52,371 bases of DNA, from contig DASYDW010000098.1 of assembly GCA_036499395.1 (NCBI GenBank), positions 1 to 52,371 on the forward strand. The letters run 5' to 3'. The position numbers were made by a program, and so were the translations under genes. Position 1 is the stretch's first letter; each line of letters opens with the position of its first letter. The notes beneath the pieces are model-generated. The model was not told where the DNA came from. It saw only the letters and a program-made list of their open reading frames with translations, and did no database searches. Origin of the DNA: Pirellulales bacterium. GTDB taxonomy: Bacteria > Planctomycetota > Planctomycetia > Pirellulales > JACPPG01. Positions 1 through 7,709 of this stretch are shown piece after piece.

Positions 1-126
1 TCTGACGCCTCCGACGCCGAGGCTCTGGATCAGGCGCTTGGTGGTGACGAAGGAGAAGAGTACATTCCCGCCGCGAAGCACAGCGGTGGGGCCGAGTCGT
101 TGAAGCAGCCACAGGAACGTGGCTAA
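1..126 (+). CDS. 3' end of an unidentified gene (possibly trigger factor)
   Basis: The first frame reads open from base 1 to a TAA at 124-126, giving the last 41 residues of a protein whose start lies outside the window. The tail is acidic and then polar (it contains GGDEGEEY) and shows no recognisable domain. Trigger factor genes are often found directly upstream of clpP in bacteria and commonly end in a charged, low-complexity tail, so tig is a reasonable guess from position alone. The codon pattern and clean stop support a real gene end; the identity is inference. Confidence 0.5.
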   Translation, partial: SDASDAEALDQALGGDEGEEYIPAAKHSGGAESLKQPQERG

Positions 127-448
127 AGCACCGAAATCACGTCAGCGTTACGGATAGCGTTTTTTACGGTCAGCGTTTTACGGACAGGGATGCCCGTGTC
201 GACGTTTCTGCCGTCGGGCAGTCCGACTCGTTCGGGCGAGGTACTTGTCCGGGAAGCGGTAGTGAATCTGCCGCGGTGGATCTGCCCAAATAATTTACCC
301 TGCAACGCCAAGTGTCCGGTAACGGTTTCCTGGTGACGCGGAGTGCGAATGACGCGGCTTGGGGAGCGACCGTGCGACGACGAGACAACTCGCCGACGTG
401 CGCCTACAATTCCTCGCCGGATGTTAAACGCAGGATAAAGGACCTCTC
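127..448. other. intergenic region upstream of clpP1
   Basis: No gene is supported in these 322 bases. The region holds the short direct repeats listed separately at 141-183. An AAAGGAC Shine-Dalgarno-like sequence lies just before the clpP1 ATG. No intrinsic terminator was recognised after the upstream gene, so read-through into clpP is possible. Confidence 0.5.
141..183. repeat. three imperfect direct repeats upstream of clpP1
   Basis: Three copies of a (C/T)AGCGTT-(T)n-ACGG unit lie back to back at about 143-153, 155-169 and 171-183. They differ mainly in the number of T residues (none to four extra), and the unit start spacing is 12 and then 16 bases. They sit about 270 bases before the clpP1 start. 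They could be binding sites for a regulator or merely local repetition; function is unknown. Confidence 0.45.
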
Positions 449-1084
449 ATGAATCGCAACGCAGGGATTTCCCACTTCGAGCCCATGGCCAGCTACCGCG
501 ACTACCAGCGTCAGCGGCAGTTGACGCTGGGCGATTTGCTGCTGGAAAACCGCATTATTTTGCTGCAGGGCGAGATTCACGACGGCAACGCCAATGAATT
601 GGTGATGAAGCTGCTGTACCTGCAGAGCGAAAATCGCCGCAAAGGAATTCATTTTTATATTAATTCCCCCGGCGGCAGCGTGAGCGCCACGCTCGCGATC
701 TACGACACGATGCAGATTCTCACCTGTCCGGTCGCCACCTATTGCGTCGGCCTGGCGGCCAGCGGCGGCGCGGTATTGCTGGCCGGCGGCGCCAAGGGCA
801 AGCGTTACGCTTTGCCGCACGCCAAGATCATGATCCATCAGCCCTACGGCCAGGTCGGGGGGCAGGTGTCGGACATCGAAATCCAGGCCCAAGAGATTCT
901 CAAGACACGCGACGTGCTGAACAAAATTCTCGCCGACCATACCGGTCAGCCCATCGATCGCATCGCGAAAGATACGGATCGCGATTTCTACATGAGCGCA
1001 GGCCAGGGCAAGGAGTACGGCGTCGTCGACGAAATCCTCACGAAGCCTCCGGGCGATACCGGAGAAGAAGAGAAGGCCGACTGA
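449..1084 (+). CDS. clpP: ATP-dependent Clp protease proteolytic subunit 1
   Basis: Cytoplasmic serine protease subunit that forms tetradecameric barrels and degrades proteins unfolded by ClpX or ClpA/C. The 211-residue length is typical of the family. The catalytic triad is complete: Ser105 in GLAASGG, His130 in IMIHQP and Asp179 in DTDRD. The handle helix and the NSPGGSV loop are present. Compared with its neighbour the serine motif is GLAASGG instead of GQCASMA, so the two paralogues differ around the active site. The ATG is preceded by AAAGGAC. It lies 60 bp before a second clpP gene and is probably co-transcribed with it. The acidic C-terminal tail (EEEKAD) is short and variable in the family. 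The two subunits may form a mixed barrel, as in other bacteria with two ClpPs; that is inference. Confidence 0.96.
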   Translation: MNRNAGISHFEPMASYRDYQRQRQLTLGDLLLENRIILLQGEIHDGNANELVMKLLYLQSENRRKGIHFYINSPGGSVSATLAIYDTMQILTCPVATYCVGLAASGGAVLLAGGAKGKRYALPHAKIMIHQPYGQVGGQVSDIEIQAQEILKTRDVLNKILADHTGQPIDRIAKDTDRDFYMSAGQGKEYGVVDEILTKPPGDTGEEEKAD

Positions 1085-1144
1085 GCCCTTTCCGCCGCCG
1101 GCAACTCCGACGAACAAAACACTTTCAGCTAGCGAGTTTTCCCG

Positions 1145-1747
1145 ATGCCATTGATTCCCTACGTCATCGAAAAAAGCGGCCGTGAAGAACGGGCTATGGA
1201 CATCTATAGCCGGCTTCTGAAGGACCGTATTATTTTTCTCGGCTCCAGCATCAACGACGAAGTCGCAAACTCGATCGTCGCGCAACTGCTCTTCCTGCAG
1301 GCCGAAGATGCCAAGGCCGACGTCCATCTTTACTTGAATTCGCCCGGCGGCAGCGTCACTTCGGGCATGGCGATTTATGACACCATGCAGTTCATCACCT
1401 GCGATGTCGCGACGTATTGCATCGGTCAATGTGCGTCGATGGCCGCGGTGCTGTTGACCGCTGGCGCTACAGGCAAGCGAAATGCTCTGCCGAACGCACG
1501 GATCATGATTCATCAGCCGCTGGCCGGCATGGAAGGCACTGCCGAGGAGATCATGATTCACGCCAAGGAATTTCAGAAGGTAAAGGCCAAGCTGAATCAC
1601 ATCCTGATCAAGCACACGGGTCATCCCCTGGACAAGATCGAAAAGGATACCGATCGCGATCGTTTTATGTCGGCCGAAGAGGCCCACGAGTATGCGTTGA
1701 TTGACCGCGTTATCGAGCACATGGCGCCGACCCCGGCGGGTGCGTAA
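1145..1747 (+). CDS. clpP: ATP-dependent Clp protease proteolytic subunit 2
   Basis: Second ClpP paralogue, 200 residues, beginning with the canonical N-terminal stretch ([20 protein letters not shown]) that lines the axial pore. The triad is complete: Ser98 in GQCASMA, His123 in IMIHQP and Asp172 in DTDRDRFMS. This copy is closer to the common bacterial ClpP consensus than the upstream one, so it is the likelier general housekeeping subunit. The 60-bp gap to clpP1 suggests one transcript. The Shine-Dalgarno sequence is weak (GCGAG about 10 bases before the ATG), but the N-terminus matches the family exactly, which fixes the start. No terminator was recognised downstream. Confidence 0.96.
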   Translation: MPLIPYVIEKSGREERAMDIYSRLLKDRIIFLGSSINDEVANSIVAQLLFLQAEDAKADVHLYLNSPGGSVTSGMAIYDTMQFITCDVATYCIGQCASMAAVLLTAGATGKRNALPNARIMIHQPLAGMEGTAEEIMIHAKEFQKVKAKLNHILIKHTGHPLDKIEKDTDRDRFMSAEEAHEYALIDRVIEHMAPTPAGA

Positions 1748-2033
1748 GTAGCGAGAAAGGCTTGCCGCGTCACCGCACGGCGCTATTGCAGTTCGCGAGC
1801 AGGCCAGTGACCGACCGTGGCTTCCCATCCCGCAAATTGGCCACCGTCGCAAAAAAAATACGGATTCCCGTCAAAACACAAGGAAGTGAGTCAGCGGATC
1901 GCCCCACGGCACGCGACGCAGTAAGCCACGCCCTAGGCGCGGCGGCCGCGTCGTGACGCCGCCAGCGCGCTTTGTAGACAATCTCCCGCGTTGCCGATTC
2001 GGCGTTTCAACGAACATTCCAGGAAGCTGACAG

Positions 2034-3458
2034 ATGCTTGCTCCGGCGAGCCGGTCTGATTTCTGCGCGAGGCCGCACATGATGCGATGGCAGTCAATGG
2101 CCGCCCTGGCCCTGTTATGCACGACGAGCGGTTGTCATTTGCAACAACTGCGCACCGCAAACGAGGATCTGGAGCGCGAGAACTTTCAGTTGGAGCAAAG
2201 GCTGGACGAGCTGACCTGGCAGCTTGAGGATGCTAAATCGGCCCTGCAAACTTGCCAGGCGTGCGCCACGGAGCCCGGTTCGTCGACGTCGGCCTCGACG
2301 CCCGGCCCAACGACCAAGCCGCGCCGCACGCCGCTGTTTTCCAGCCCTTCGAGGCAGGATAGCAGCCCCGCGCCGGATGCTGATATCGAAGCGCCGAAGG
2401 TCGAGCTACCTGACGAAGAGATGCGGAACAATGGCGCTCGCCGCCGGTCTCGTGAATTTGTACCGCGGTTCACCGGCCCGCCGGTGATCAGTCCTCCGGA
2501 TCCGCACGTTCCAGAGGGTATGTCGCGCCCCCCGGCGGCTGCGCCGGAAAATACGGCCTCGCGTAATCCGGAGGAGCTGCCTTCGAATCAGAACCGCTAC
2601 GCGCCGATTTCCGCGCGGCCTGGTGACGCCGAGGCTGACGCACCGCCGGCCGATCGAGGCGCCTATCCGCCTGACGCTGCAACTCCGGAAGAGATACCCC
2701 CGCAGGCCGAACCTGAAGCACCGGCCTATGCCCCGCCGATGGAAGCCCCGCCGTACGACTCGACTCGGCGCGCCCCGGCCGAAGAACTACCTGGACCTCC
2801 GCCCGCTGCGCCGAGCGCCAAAGCGCACCTGGCGTCTCAATCGCGTGGCGGGCCCGTATCGGCATTGGTCATAAATACGAAGCTCACCGTCTGGCGAAAG
2901 GCGGGTGGTGATACGTCGGTCGATGAAGGTTTGCGGGTGGTGGTCGAGCCTCGCGATGCCGCTGGGCAGGTTGTGCCGGCCTCGGGCATCATGGCGATCG
3001 CCGTTATCGATCCATCGGCTGAAGGAGACGCGGCCCGGCTCGCGCGGTGGAACTTTTCGGCCGAGCAGGTCGCTGAAAAATGGCAAAGCGGCGCGTCCGG
3101 CGCCGGCTTGCACTTCACTTTGCAATGGCCGAATGCTGTTCCGACCCGCGACGACCTCATGCTATTTGTTCGGTTGACGACCGAAGACGGTCAACAGTTC
3201 GTGGCTGAGTTCGCCTTACGACCAACGTCGGGCAACAATCCTGCCGCATGGACCGACGTCGAAGATCGGCCGAGGGCTGCGTTGAATCGTGCCAGTGGAC
3301 CGATCACGATGTGGAAGCGCGCCACGGCGCCACTGCCCGAACGGGAACCATCCGCGGTTAGTGCGTTGCCTGCTGAAAAACCGAAGACACCGGAGCCAGT
3401 CGAAGAGACGGCAGCAGCACCCGAGGCGACCGGGCCGAACTGGTCCCCATATCGTTAG
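2034..3458 (+). CDS. proline-rich putative lipoprotein with N-terminal coiled coil
   Basis: A 474-residue envelope protein of no recognised family. A hydrophobic stretch ends in LCTTSGC, a plausible though imperfect lipobox, so it is probably lipid-anchored. It is followed by a heptad-rich coiled coil (about residues 40-75, with runs such as NEDLERENFQLEQRLDEL). Then comes a long Pro/Ala/Glu-rich disordered linker (about 80-270) and a C-terminal domain of about 130 residues rich in beta-type sequence, beginning near VSALVINTKLTVWRK. AGGAAG lies 7 bases before the ATG at 2034. The twin ATGs at 2079/2082 would place the signal sequence closer to the N-terminus and are a real alternative. The protein may span periplasm and cell-wall layers; no function can be assigned. 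Confidence 0.8.
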   Translation: MLAPASRSDFCARPHMMRWQSMAALALLCTTSGCHLQQLRTANEDLERENFQLEQRLDELTWQLEDAKSALQTCQACATEPGSSTSASTPGPTTKPRRTPLFSSPSRQDSSPAPDADIEAPKVELPDEEMRNNGARRRSREFVPRFTGPPVISPPDPHVPEGMSRPPAAAPENTASRNPEELPSNQNRYAPISARPGDAEADAPPADRGAYPPDAATPEEIPPQAEPEAPAYAPPMEAPPYDSTRRAPAEELPGPPPAAPSAKAHLASQSRGGPVSALVINTKLTVWRKAGGDTSVDEGLRVVVEPRDAAGQVVPASGIMAIAVIDPSAEGDAARLARWNFSAEQVAEKWQSGASGAGLHFTLQWPNAVPTRDDLMLFVRLTTEDGQQFVAEFALRPTSGNNPAAWTDVEDRPRAALNRASGPITMWKRATAPLPEREPSAVSALPAEKPKTPEPVEETAAAPEATGPNWSPYR

Positions 3459-3512
3459 AACCAAAATCGCTGTTTCGCTCGCGTTCCAACGGCGTCCAAG
3501 TCGCCTTAGCGA

Positions 3513-3860
3513 TCAAATCGCCTCGGTACCACGCTCGCCAGTGCGGATGCGAATGCAGTCGTCCATCGGCAGAATGAAGATTTTTCCGTCGCCGATCTCG
3601 CCACCAGGGCCCGAGCGGCCCCCCTTGATGATGGCCTGAATCGTGGGTTCGACGAAATCCTCGTTCACGGCAATTTGCAGCTGCACCTTGCGTAGCAAGT
3701 TTACCGAAAACTCGTGACCGCGAAACATTTCGGTGTGCCCCTTCTGGCGGCCGAAGCCCTGCACGTCCATAACCGTGAGGCGAAAGACCTCGACCTCGGT
3801 GAGGGCGGCCTTAACAGCCTCGAGACGGCTGGGCTGAATAATGGCGATAATGAGCTTCAT
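3513..3860 (-). CDS. glnB: nitrogen regulatory protein P-II lacking the T-loop tyrosine
   Basis: Small trimeric signal protein that binds ATP/ADP and 2-oxoglutarate and controls nitrogen-assimilation targets. The 115-residue length, the GFGRQKGHTE motif (Gln39, Lys40), the GDGKIF nucleotide motif and IRIRTGE near the C-terminus all fit P-II. I start it at the ATG (3860), which has GGAG 8 bases upstream, not at the TTG just before it. With this start the residue numbers match GlnB. The T-loop reads MFRGHEFSVN, so position 51, uridylylated Tyr in proteobacteria, is Phe. Position 46 is Phe and position 49, Ser in cyanobacteria, is His. The usual covalent modification sites are therefore absent. 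No ammonium transporter or glutamine synthetase gene adjoins it. Confidence 0.95.
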   Translation of the reverse strand: MKLIIAIIQPSRLEAVKAALTEVEVFRLTVMDVQGFGRQKGHTEMFRGHEFSVNLLRKVQLQIAVNEDFVEPTIQAIIKGGRSGPGGEIGDGKIFILPMDDCIRIRTGERGTEAI

Positions 3861-4146
3861 CAACGGGACTCCGCGGGGCGTGTAATACGAGTTTGATGTT
3901 AGCCGCGACAGAGCCGCCCCCGCAAGGCCTGCCCGTAAGGTCCCGTTCGCGAAGCAGTTTGCGCGTTCAGAGGAATTGCCCCGGCAACGAGAGATGGTGC
4001 GGGACAGCTAGAGGCGATATTGCGGCAGCCAACGAGTCGATTGTTCGACCGTGAAAATCAAAAGCATTACCGTGATTTCAAGAGGCGGTAACTTGCTGAA
4101 AAGCGAGAACCAGCAAAGGTCCTCGCCGCAAAAGAAGAGAAGAGAC

Positions 4147-4195
4147 GCCCCAGCTTGGGTGGGCTAGGCGGAGCGCCCACCCAAGCGATTGGGGC
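4147..4195. terminator. long GC-rich hairpin, possible terminator
   Basis: Arms GCTTGGGTGGGC (4153-4164) and GCCCACCCAAGC (4175-4186) pair perfectly over 12 bp with a 10-base loop. An outer GCCCCA/TGGGGC helix follows across a 3-base bulge. On the minus strand the stem is followed by a pyrimidine-rich tract (TCTCTTCTCTTCTTTT), so it could act as a back-up terminator for the peroxidase transcript. It also lies in the region upstream of the P-II gene. Its role is not certain. Confidence 0.5.
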
Positions 4196-4379
4196 ATCCT
4201 TCTGGACGGATGGTTATCGCGGTTTAGTGCTCATGACAATGTTCTGAACGCATGTCAAACGCGTTGGTCAGCCACCGCGACATCCCGTTGCTACTTTACG
4301 CGAATCGCCTCGAATCTCGTCGGATGAGGCGTCTCGCAATCGGTCCTGTTGTATCGTTGTTCCATGCACATCAGGCGAG

Positions 4380-4420
4380 AAAAAAAGTCACTCGCGGGTG
4401 AGGGCCCTTCACCCGCGAGT
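4380..4420 (-). terminator. intrinsic terminator downstream of the haem peroxidase gene
   Basis: A perfect 12-bp inverted repeat (ACTCGCGGGTGA / TCACCCGCGAGT) with a 7-base loop is followed, on the minus strand, by GAC and a run of seven T residues (the complement of 4380-4386). This is a classic Rho-independent terminator for minus-strand transcription. It lies about 330 bases beyond the peroxidase stop codon. Confidence 0.8.
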
Positions 4421-4747
4421 CACGCATCGCACGCCCACTTCCCCTTTAGCAAGCGGTGTGCCGAAACCGTGCCCGCGTTCTTGAATTGGTCGTAGGGCTA
4501 AGTGCCGTAAGGGGTTTTTGAAATTCGAAATGCTCGCGGATTTTGGCACAGACCAATTTTCGGGCTGCGATCTGCCTGGGAATAATGCACGGCGCGTCGC
4601 GCAAGCATGCAATGGAATCTGAGAGACGAGGCCATCGGGTCGAGGCGCAAAAATAACGGGTCGTTCGCCGGCGGTTTTGACCGCGCACGACCCGCGAAAT
4701 TCTCACGATCCTCTCACATAGGCAAAATGCCCCAGGCGTTACGAATC

Positions 4748-6904
4748 TCAGGAGATAACGCCCGCAGCATGAATCTTGTCGACAATGCTCGCCAAGAGTT
4801 GCCCCGCGGGGATGTTGTCCCAATTGCCGATGAGATCGTTCCAGTTCCAGCCACCCGGATCGCTTCCCGTTGATCCGCCCGCCGTAGTACCGGGCTTGGT
4901 CGGGTGGCCCGGGCTATGGTTCGGCGCTACCGCCAGGTTCACCTGCCTCAGGAATTGATTACCGCTCGTGATGTCGATCGCCCGGCTCGGCACCGCGGCA
5001 GCGGTACTTGCACCTGACGCTGCGACTTGCACCACATATTGGCCGGCTTCGGTGATGTTGAACGAATAGGTACCGAACAGCCCAGACTTGGTCGTGGCCA
5101 CGACCTGACCACTATTCGCATCCAGCAGTTGCACTGTCTGGCCGACAAGTGCGCGATCCGAAAAATCCAGCCGTCCATTGGCGTTAGCATCGTTGAAGAC
5201 GGTGCCGGACACCGAGGCCTTGAAGACGAAGACATTCGCCTGCAAATTCGTGACGTCCGTATCGCGGCGAATGATATCGGCAAGCGTGGTGTTCTGAATT
5301 GCGGCCAGTTCCGCGCCGTGATAAATGTTCTGGTACCACAAGTGGTCGCCATCGCGCAATCGTTCGAACTGGTTGGCGATGATGGCCTGGAACGTTGCTC
5401 CCATGCTACTGCCGACCGCATGGTTTTCGGCCAGGCCGCCGACGAACAATTCGACGTTGTTCACATTGCCGTAGATCGACTTTAGCTCCTGCTGCAGGTT
5501 CGGATCGCTGGTGATCTGACTGAAGTTGGTCACGGCCGGCAGGCCGTATGCGACCCTCGCCTCGTTATAGGTCGGCAACCCGACGTCGCGCCCTCGCTGA
5601 ATATCGAGAGCGAACAAATCCTGTCCCCCAGCGCCGCTTCCGGGCGCCCCGAACAGGACGTTGCGCACCGAATCGACCATCTTGGTATCGATCCCCTGTG
5701 CCACATCCGAGGCCAGGTACTTAAGGATCGAGTCCTCGACGCCTGATCCCCCCTGCATGACATACGGTGCAAAGAACGCATCGACCAGCGGCATTCCCGT
5801 CTCGCCGCCGCTCACGTCTGTTGCTGAATTGACGGTCTGAGTCGTCCCGTCCGGCATGGTGTAACTGAACGAGAATTGACCGCCGCTGTTGGTCAGGAAC
5901 TGCACATCGTCGTCGAGCTGGCTGTGTCCGAAACGATAGGCGGCTTCCGAGAACTCCGGCGTGATGCCGGGATTCACATTCGGGTTATATCCCTTGTAGG
6001 TCGTCAGTGCGTTCTGTCCGAGGAGAGCGGGCAAGAACTGGTTGAACGTGATCGATTGGATTTCTGCGATCACGATGCTGCGGGCGGCCTGATAGATCTG
6101 CTCGTCATTCAAGCTGGGATTGGCTGTCGAGATTTTTTCCGCCCAATAGTTGTGCTCACGCACGAACAGGGTCTGCAGGCTGGTCAGTTCGATGTTCTCG
6201 TTGGCGCGGACATCGCCGGCCAGGAATAGCGAGGAATCCGCGGCCAGTCCTTCGTTGTCGTTGGGCAGGCCTGTCGTATTGAGTGGCGGTAGGTCGCCGG
6301 CGCTGGTCTTGAGCGTCCCGCCCTGGAATGTGCGCAGTGCCGCGGCGCGCGTCGGGTCGGATCCGTAGATCATCGAGCCGTCGAGAAACGATGTGACGAC
6401 GGTCGGCTGATTCAGCGGATTGCTGGTGCTGGTGCCAGTCGTTGGATCGGTGACGGAGCGCGTAAACGGCAGCGTTTGCGTGCCGGTCGAATTCGGATCG
6501 AATTGCGGGTCGCCTGTAGGGACTGCGATCGGGTCCGATGCGCCGCCGTCGGGAGTCAGGTCTAAATCGTGGTCGATGAACTGACCCCAGGCATACGTGA
6601 ACGCCGAGAGATTGTTCGAGTCCAAAATATCACCCGATTGCGATCCGAGGGCGTTGCTGATCGCCCGAGCGCTGTCCAGGTTCTGGCCGTTGGGCGTCGA
6701 GATACCGTCGCCGTAATCAGCCGGCAAAATGCTGCGCACCAAATCAGCGCCGGCGCTTCCCCAACTCGGATTGGCAAGATTGTTGCCCGCCCCCGTCACG
6801 CTGTACGAAGGAGGCAGGTTGGCGGCAACCAGTGTTGCCAGGTTCACAGTCATCAGGCTGCGAATTTCGAGATACTCGAGCGATAGTTTGCGATGCTTCG
6901 TCAT
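4748..6904 (-). CDS. secreted animal-type haem peroxidase
   Basis: A 718-residue member of the peroxidase-cyclooxygenase (An_peroxidase) superfamily, which oxidises substrates such as halides or phenols with hydrogen peroxide. Distal His112 lies in WGQFIDHDL with Asp113 at the calcium site. DGSMIYGSD, Arg249 in LFVREHN and proximal His327 in YRFGHSQL are present, as is DIQRGRDVGLPTYN near 434-447. The catalytic domain spans about 25-560. It is followed by a CNA/SdrD-B-like beta-sandwich (about 564-630, with DANANGRLDFSD) and a Gly/Pro-rich tail. Instead of a normal signal peptide it starts with a basic stretch and LEYLEIRSLMT, a motif shared with two other proteins in this window. The ATG has AGAGGG upstream. 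It is a single gene with its own terminator. Confidence 0.93.
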   Translation of the reverse strand: MTKHRKLSLEYLEIRSLMTVNLATLVAANLPPSYSVTGAGNNLANPSWGSAGADLVRSILPADYGDGISTPNGQNLDSARAISNALGSQSGDILDSNNLSAFTYAWGQFIDHDLDLTPDGGASDPIAVPTGDPQFDPNSTGTQTLPFTRSVTDPTTGTSTSNPLNQPTVVTSFLDGSMIYGSDPTRAAALRTFQGGTLKTSAGDLPPLNTTGLPNDNEGLAADSSLFLAGDVRANENIELTSLQTLFVREHNYWAEKISTANPSLNDEQIYQAARSIVIAEIQSITFNQFLPALLGQNALTTYKGYNPNVNPGITPEFSEAAYRFGHSQLDDDVQFLTNSGGQFSFSYTMPDGTTQTVNSATDVSGGETGMPLVDAFFAPYVMQGGSGVEDSILKYLASDVAQGIDTKMVDSVRNVLFGAPGSGAGGQDLFALDIQRGRDVGLPTYNEARVAYGLPAVTNFSQITSDPNLQQELKSIYGNVNNVELFVGGLAENHAVGSSMGATFQAIIANQFERLRDGDHLWYQNIYHGAELAAIQNTTLADIIRRDTDVTNLQANVFVFKASVSGTVFNDANANGRLDFSDRALVGQTVQLLDANSGQVVATTKSGLFGTYSFNITEAGQYVVQVAASGASTAAAVPSRAIDITSGNQFLRQVNLAVAPNHSPGHPTKPGTTAGGSTGSDPGGWNWNDLIGNWDNIPAGQLLASIVDKIHAAGVIS

Positions 6905-7635
6905 GGTGTTCCCTCTGATGCTCTCTGCGAGCGACCGCCCCCGTAACTAGATATGCGCCTGCTGCCTGCAGGGCGCGTGTTTCGAGCGCCAGATGGCGCT
7001 CCTGGTTCTGACCCATTGTGCAAGTGAGACACGGCGCAACATCGCGCCAACTCGATCTCAACGACCGCAAAAAAAGAAAGCGGTACGCAGCCCCTGACGC
7101 AGTGCAACAAGACGACCGCCCTAGCCCGACAGTACGATAGAATTCCTTGCCATAATCCGATCGGCGGCAATGGGTACTGCAAGGATCAACACGGTTGCAC
7201 CAAACGCGTGTGCGCAGAGATCCCCCTTCAATCGCGCAACGGCAGAAACAACCATTGCCAACGACGTAGGGAGCTACAGCATCGGCGACGAACGCCGACG
7301 GCGCTAGAGATGTGCAAACTCGATTCAGTCTCAATTTACCACGAGGCCGCGACCCAACCGACCAGCCCGACCGGTTAAGCGGCACTGCAAGCAGTGATAT
7401 ACGGCCACTTCAGATCGTACCCACGCGGGATATCCTGTCAAGGAAAATACGCAAGGTTTACCGATTAGGACGACTGTCCCGGTGACTCGCGATGCGTCTG
7501 GTACGCGACCCGTATGCATCGCGTCATCTCGTTTAACATTGCGCGGAGCGCCCACGGCGTGGGAATCGCGCGCGATATCTCGTCAAAAGCGCGCTTAACG
7601 CGATGCGTGTTCAATGCGCATAAGATTGTGCGTGC
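6905..7635. other. intergenic region upstream of the peroxidase gene
   Basis: About 730 bases without a supported gene. Frames of 70-210 codons on the minus strand run through it, but they overlap the peroxidase start out of frame, have no ribosome site and encode Arg/Ser-rich sequence of the type produced by non-coding high-GC DNA. The peroxidase promoter should lie here; no confident promoter element was recognised. Confidence 0.4.
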
Positions 7636-7678
7636 AAAACAAAAAAAAGCCGCCCACGCCGAGGGAGGCGTGGGCGGC
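7636..7678 (-). terminator. intrinsic terminator downstream of the porin gene
   Basis: A perfect 12-bp stem, GCCGCCCACGCC (7649-7660) and GGCGTGGGCGGC (7667-7678), with a 6-base loop. On the minus strand it is followed by eight T residues, one G and four more T residues. It lies about 30 bases after the porin stop codon and is a strong Rho-independent terminator. Confidence 0.9.
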
Positions 7679-7709
7679 TGGTCAGGCGGACTTGCGATCT
7701 TGCAGACGA

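Larger units (their letters stand above)
3861..4747. other. long intergenic region with two hairpins
   Basis: No convincing gene in about 890 bases; the short frames here lack starts with ribosome sites or family resemblance. It carries the leader of the P-II gene (minus strand) and the trailer of the peroxidase gene. Two strong inverted repeats are annotated at 4147-4195 and 4380-4420. A weaker TTACCG/CGGTAA pair occurs near 4067-4091. Confidence 0.5.

Noticed and set aside
404..1852. Open frame of 482 codons on the minus strand, antisense to both clpP genes
   Set aside because: It mirrors two well-supported clpP genes; its apparent internal repeat simply reflects the clpP duplication, and there is no ribosome site or known domain.
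6744..7385. Minus-strand frame of 213 codons across the peroxidase start
   Set aside because: It overlaps the peroxidase N-terminus out of frame and encodes low-information Arg/Ser/Cys-rich sequence.
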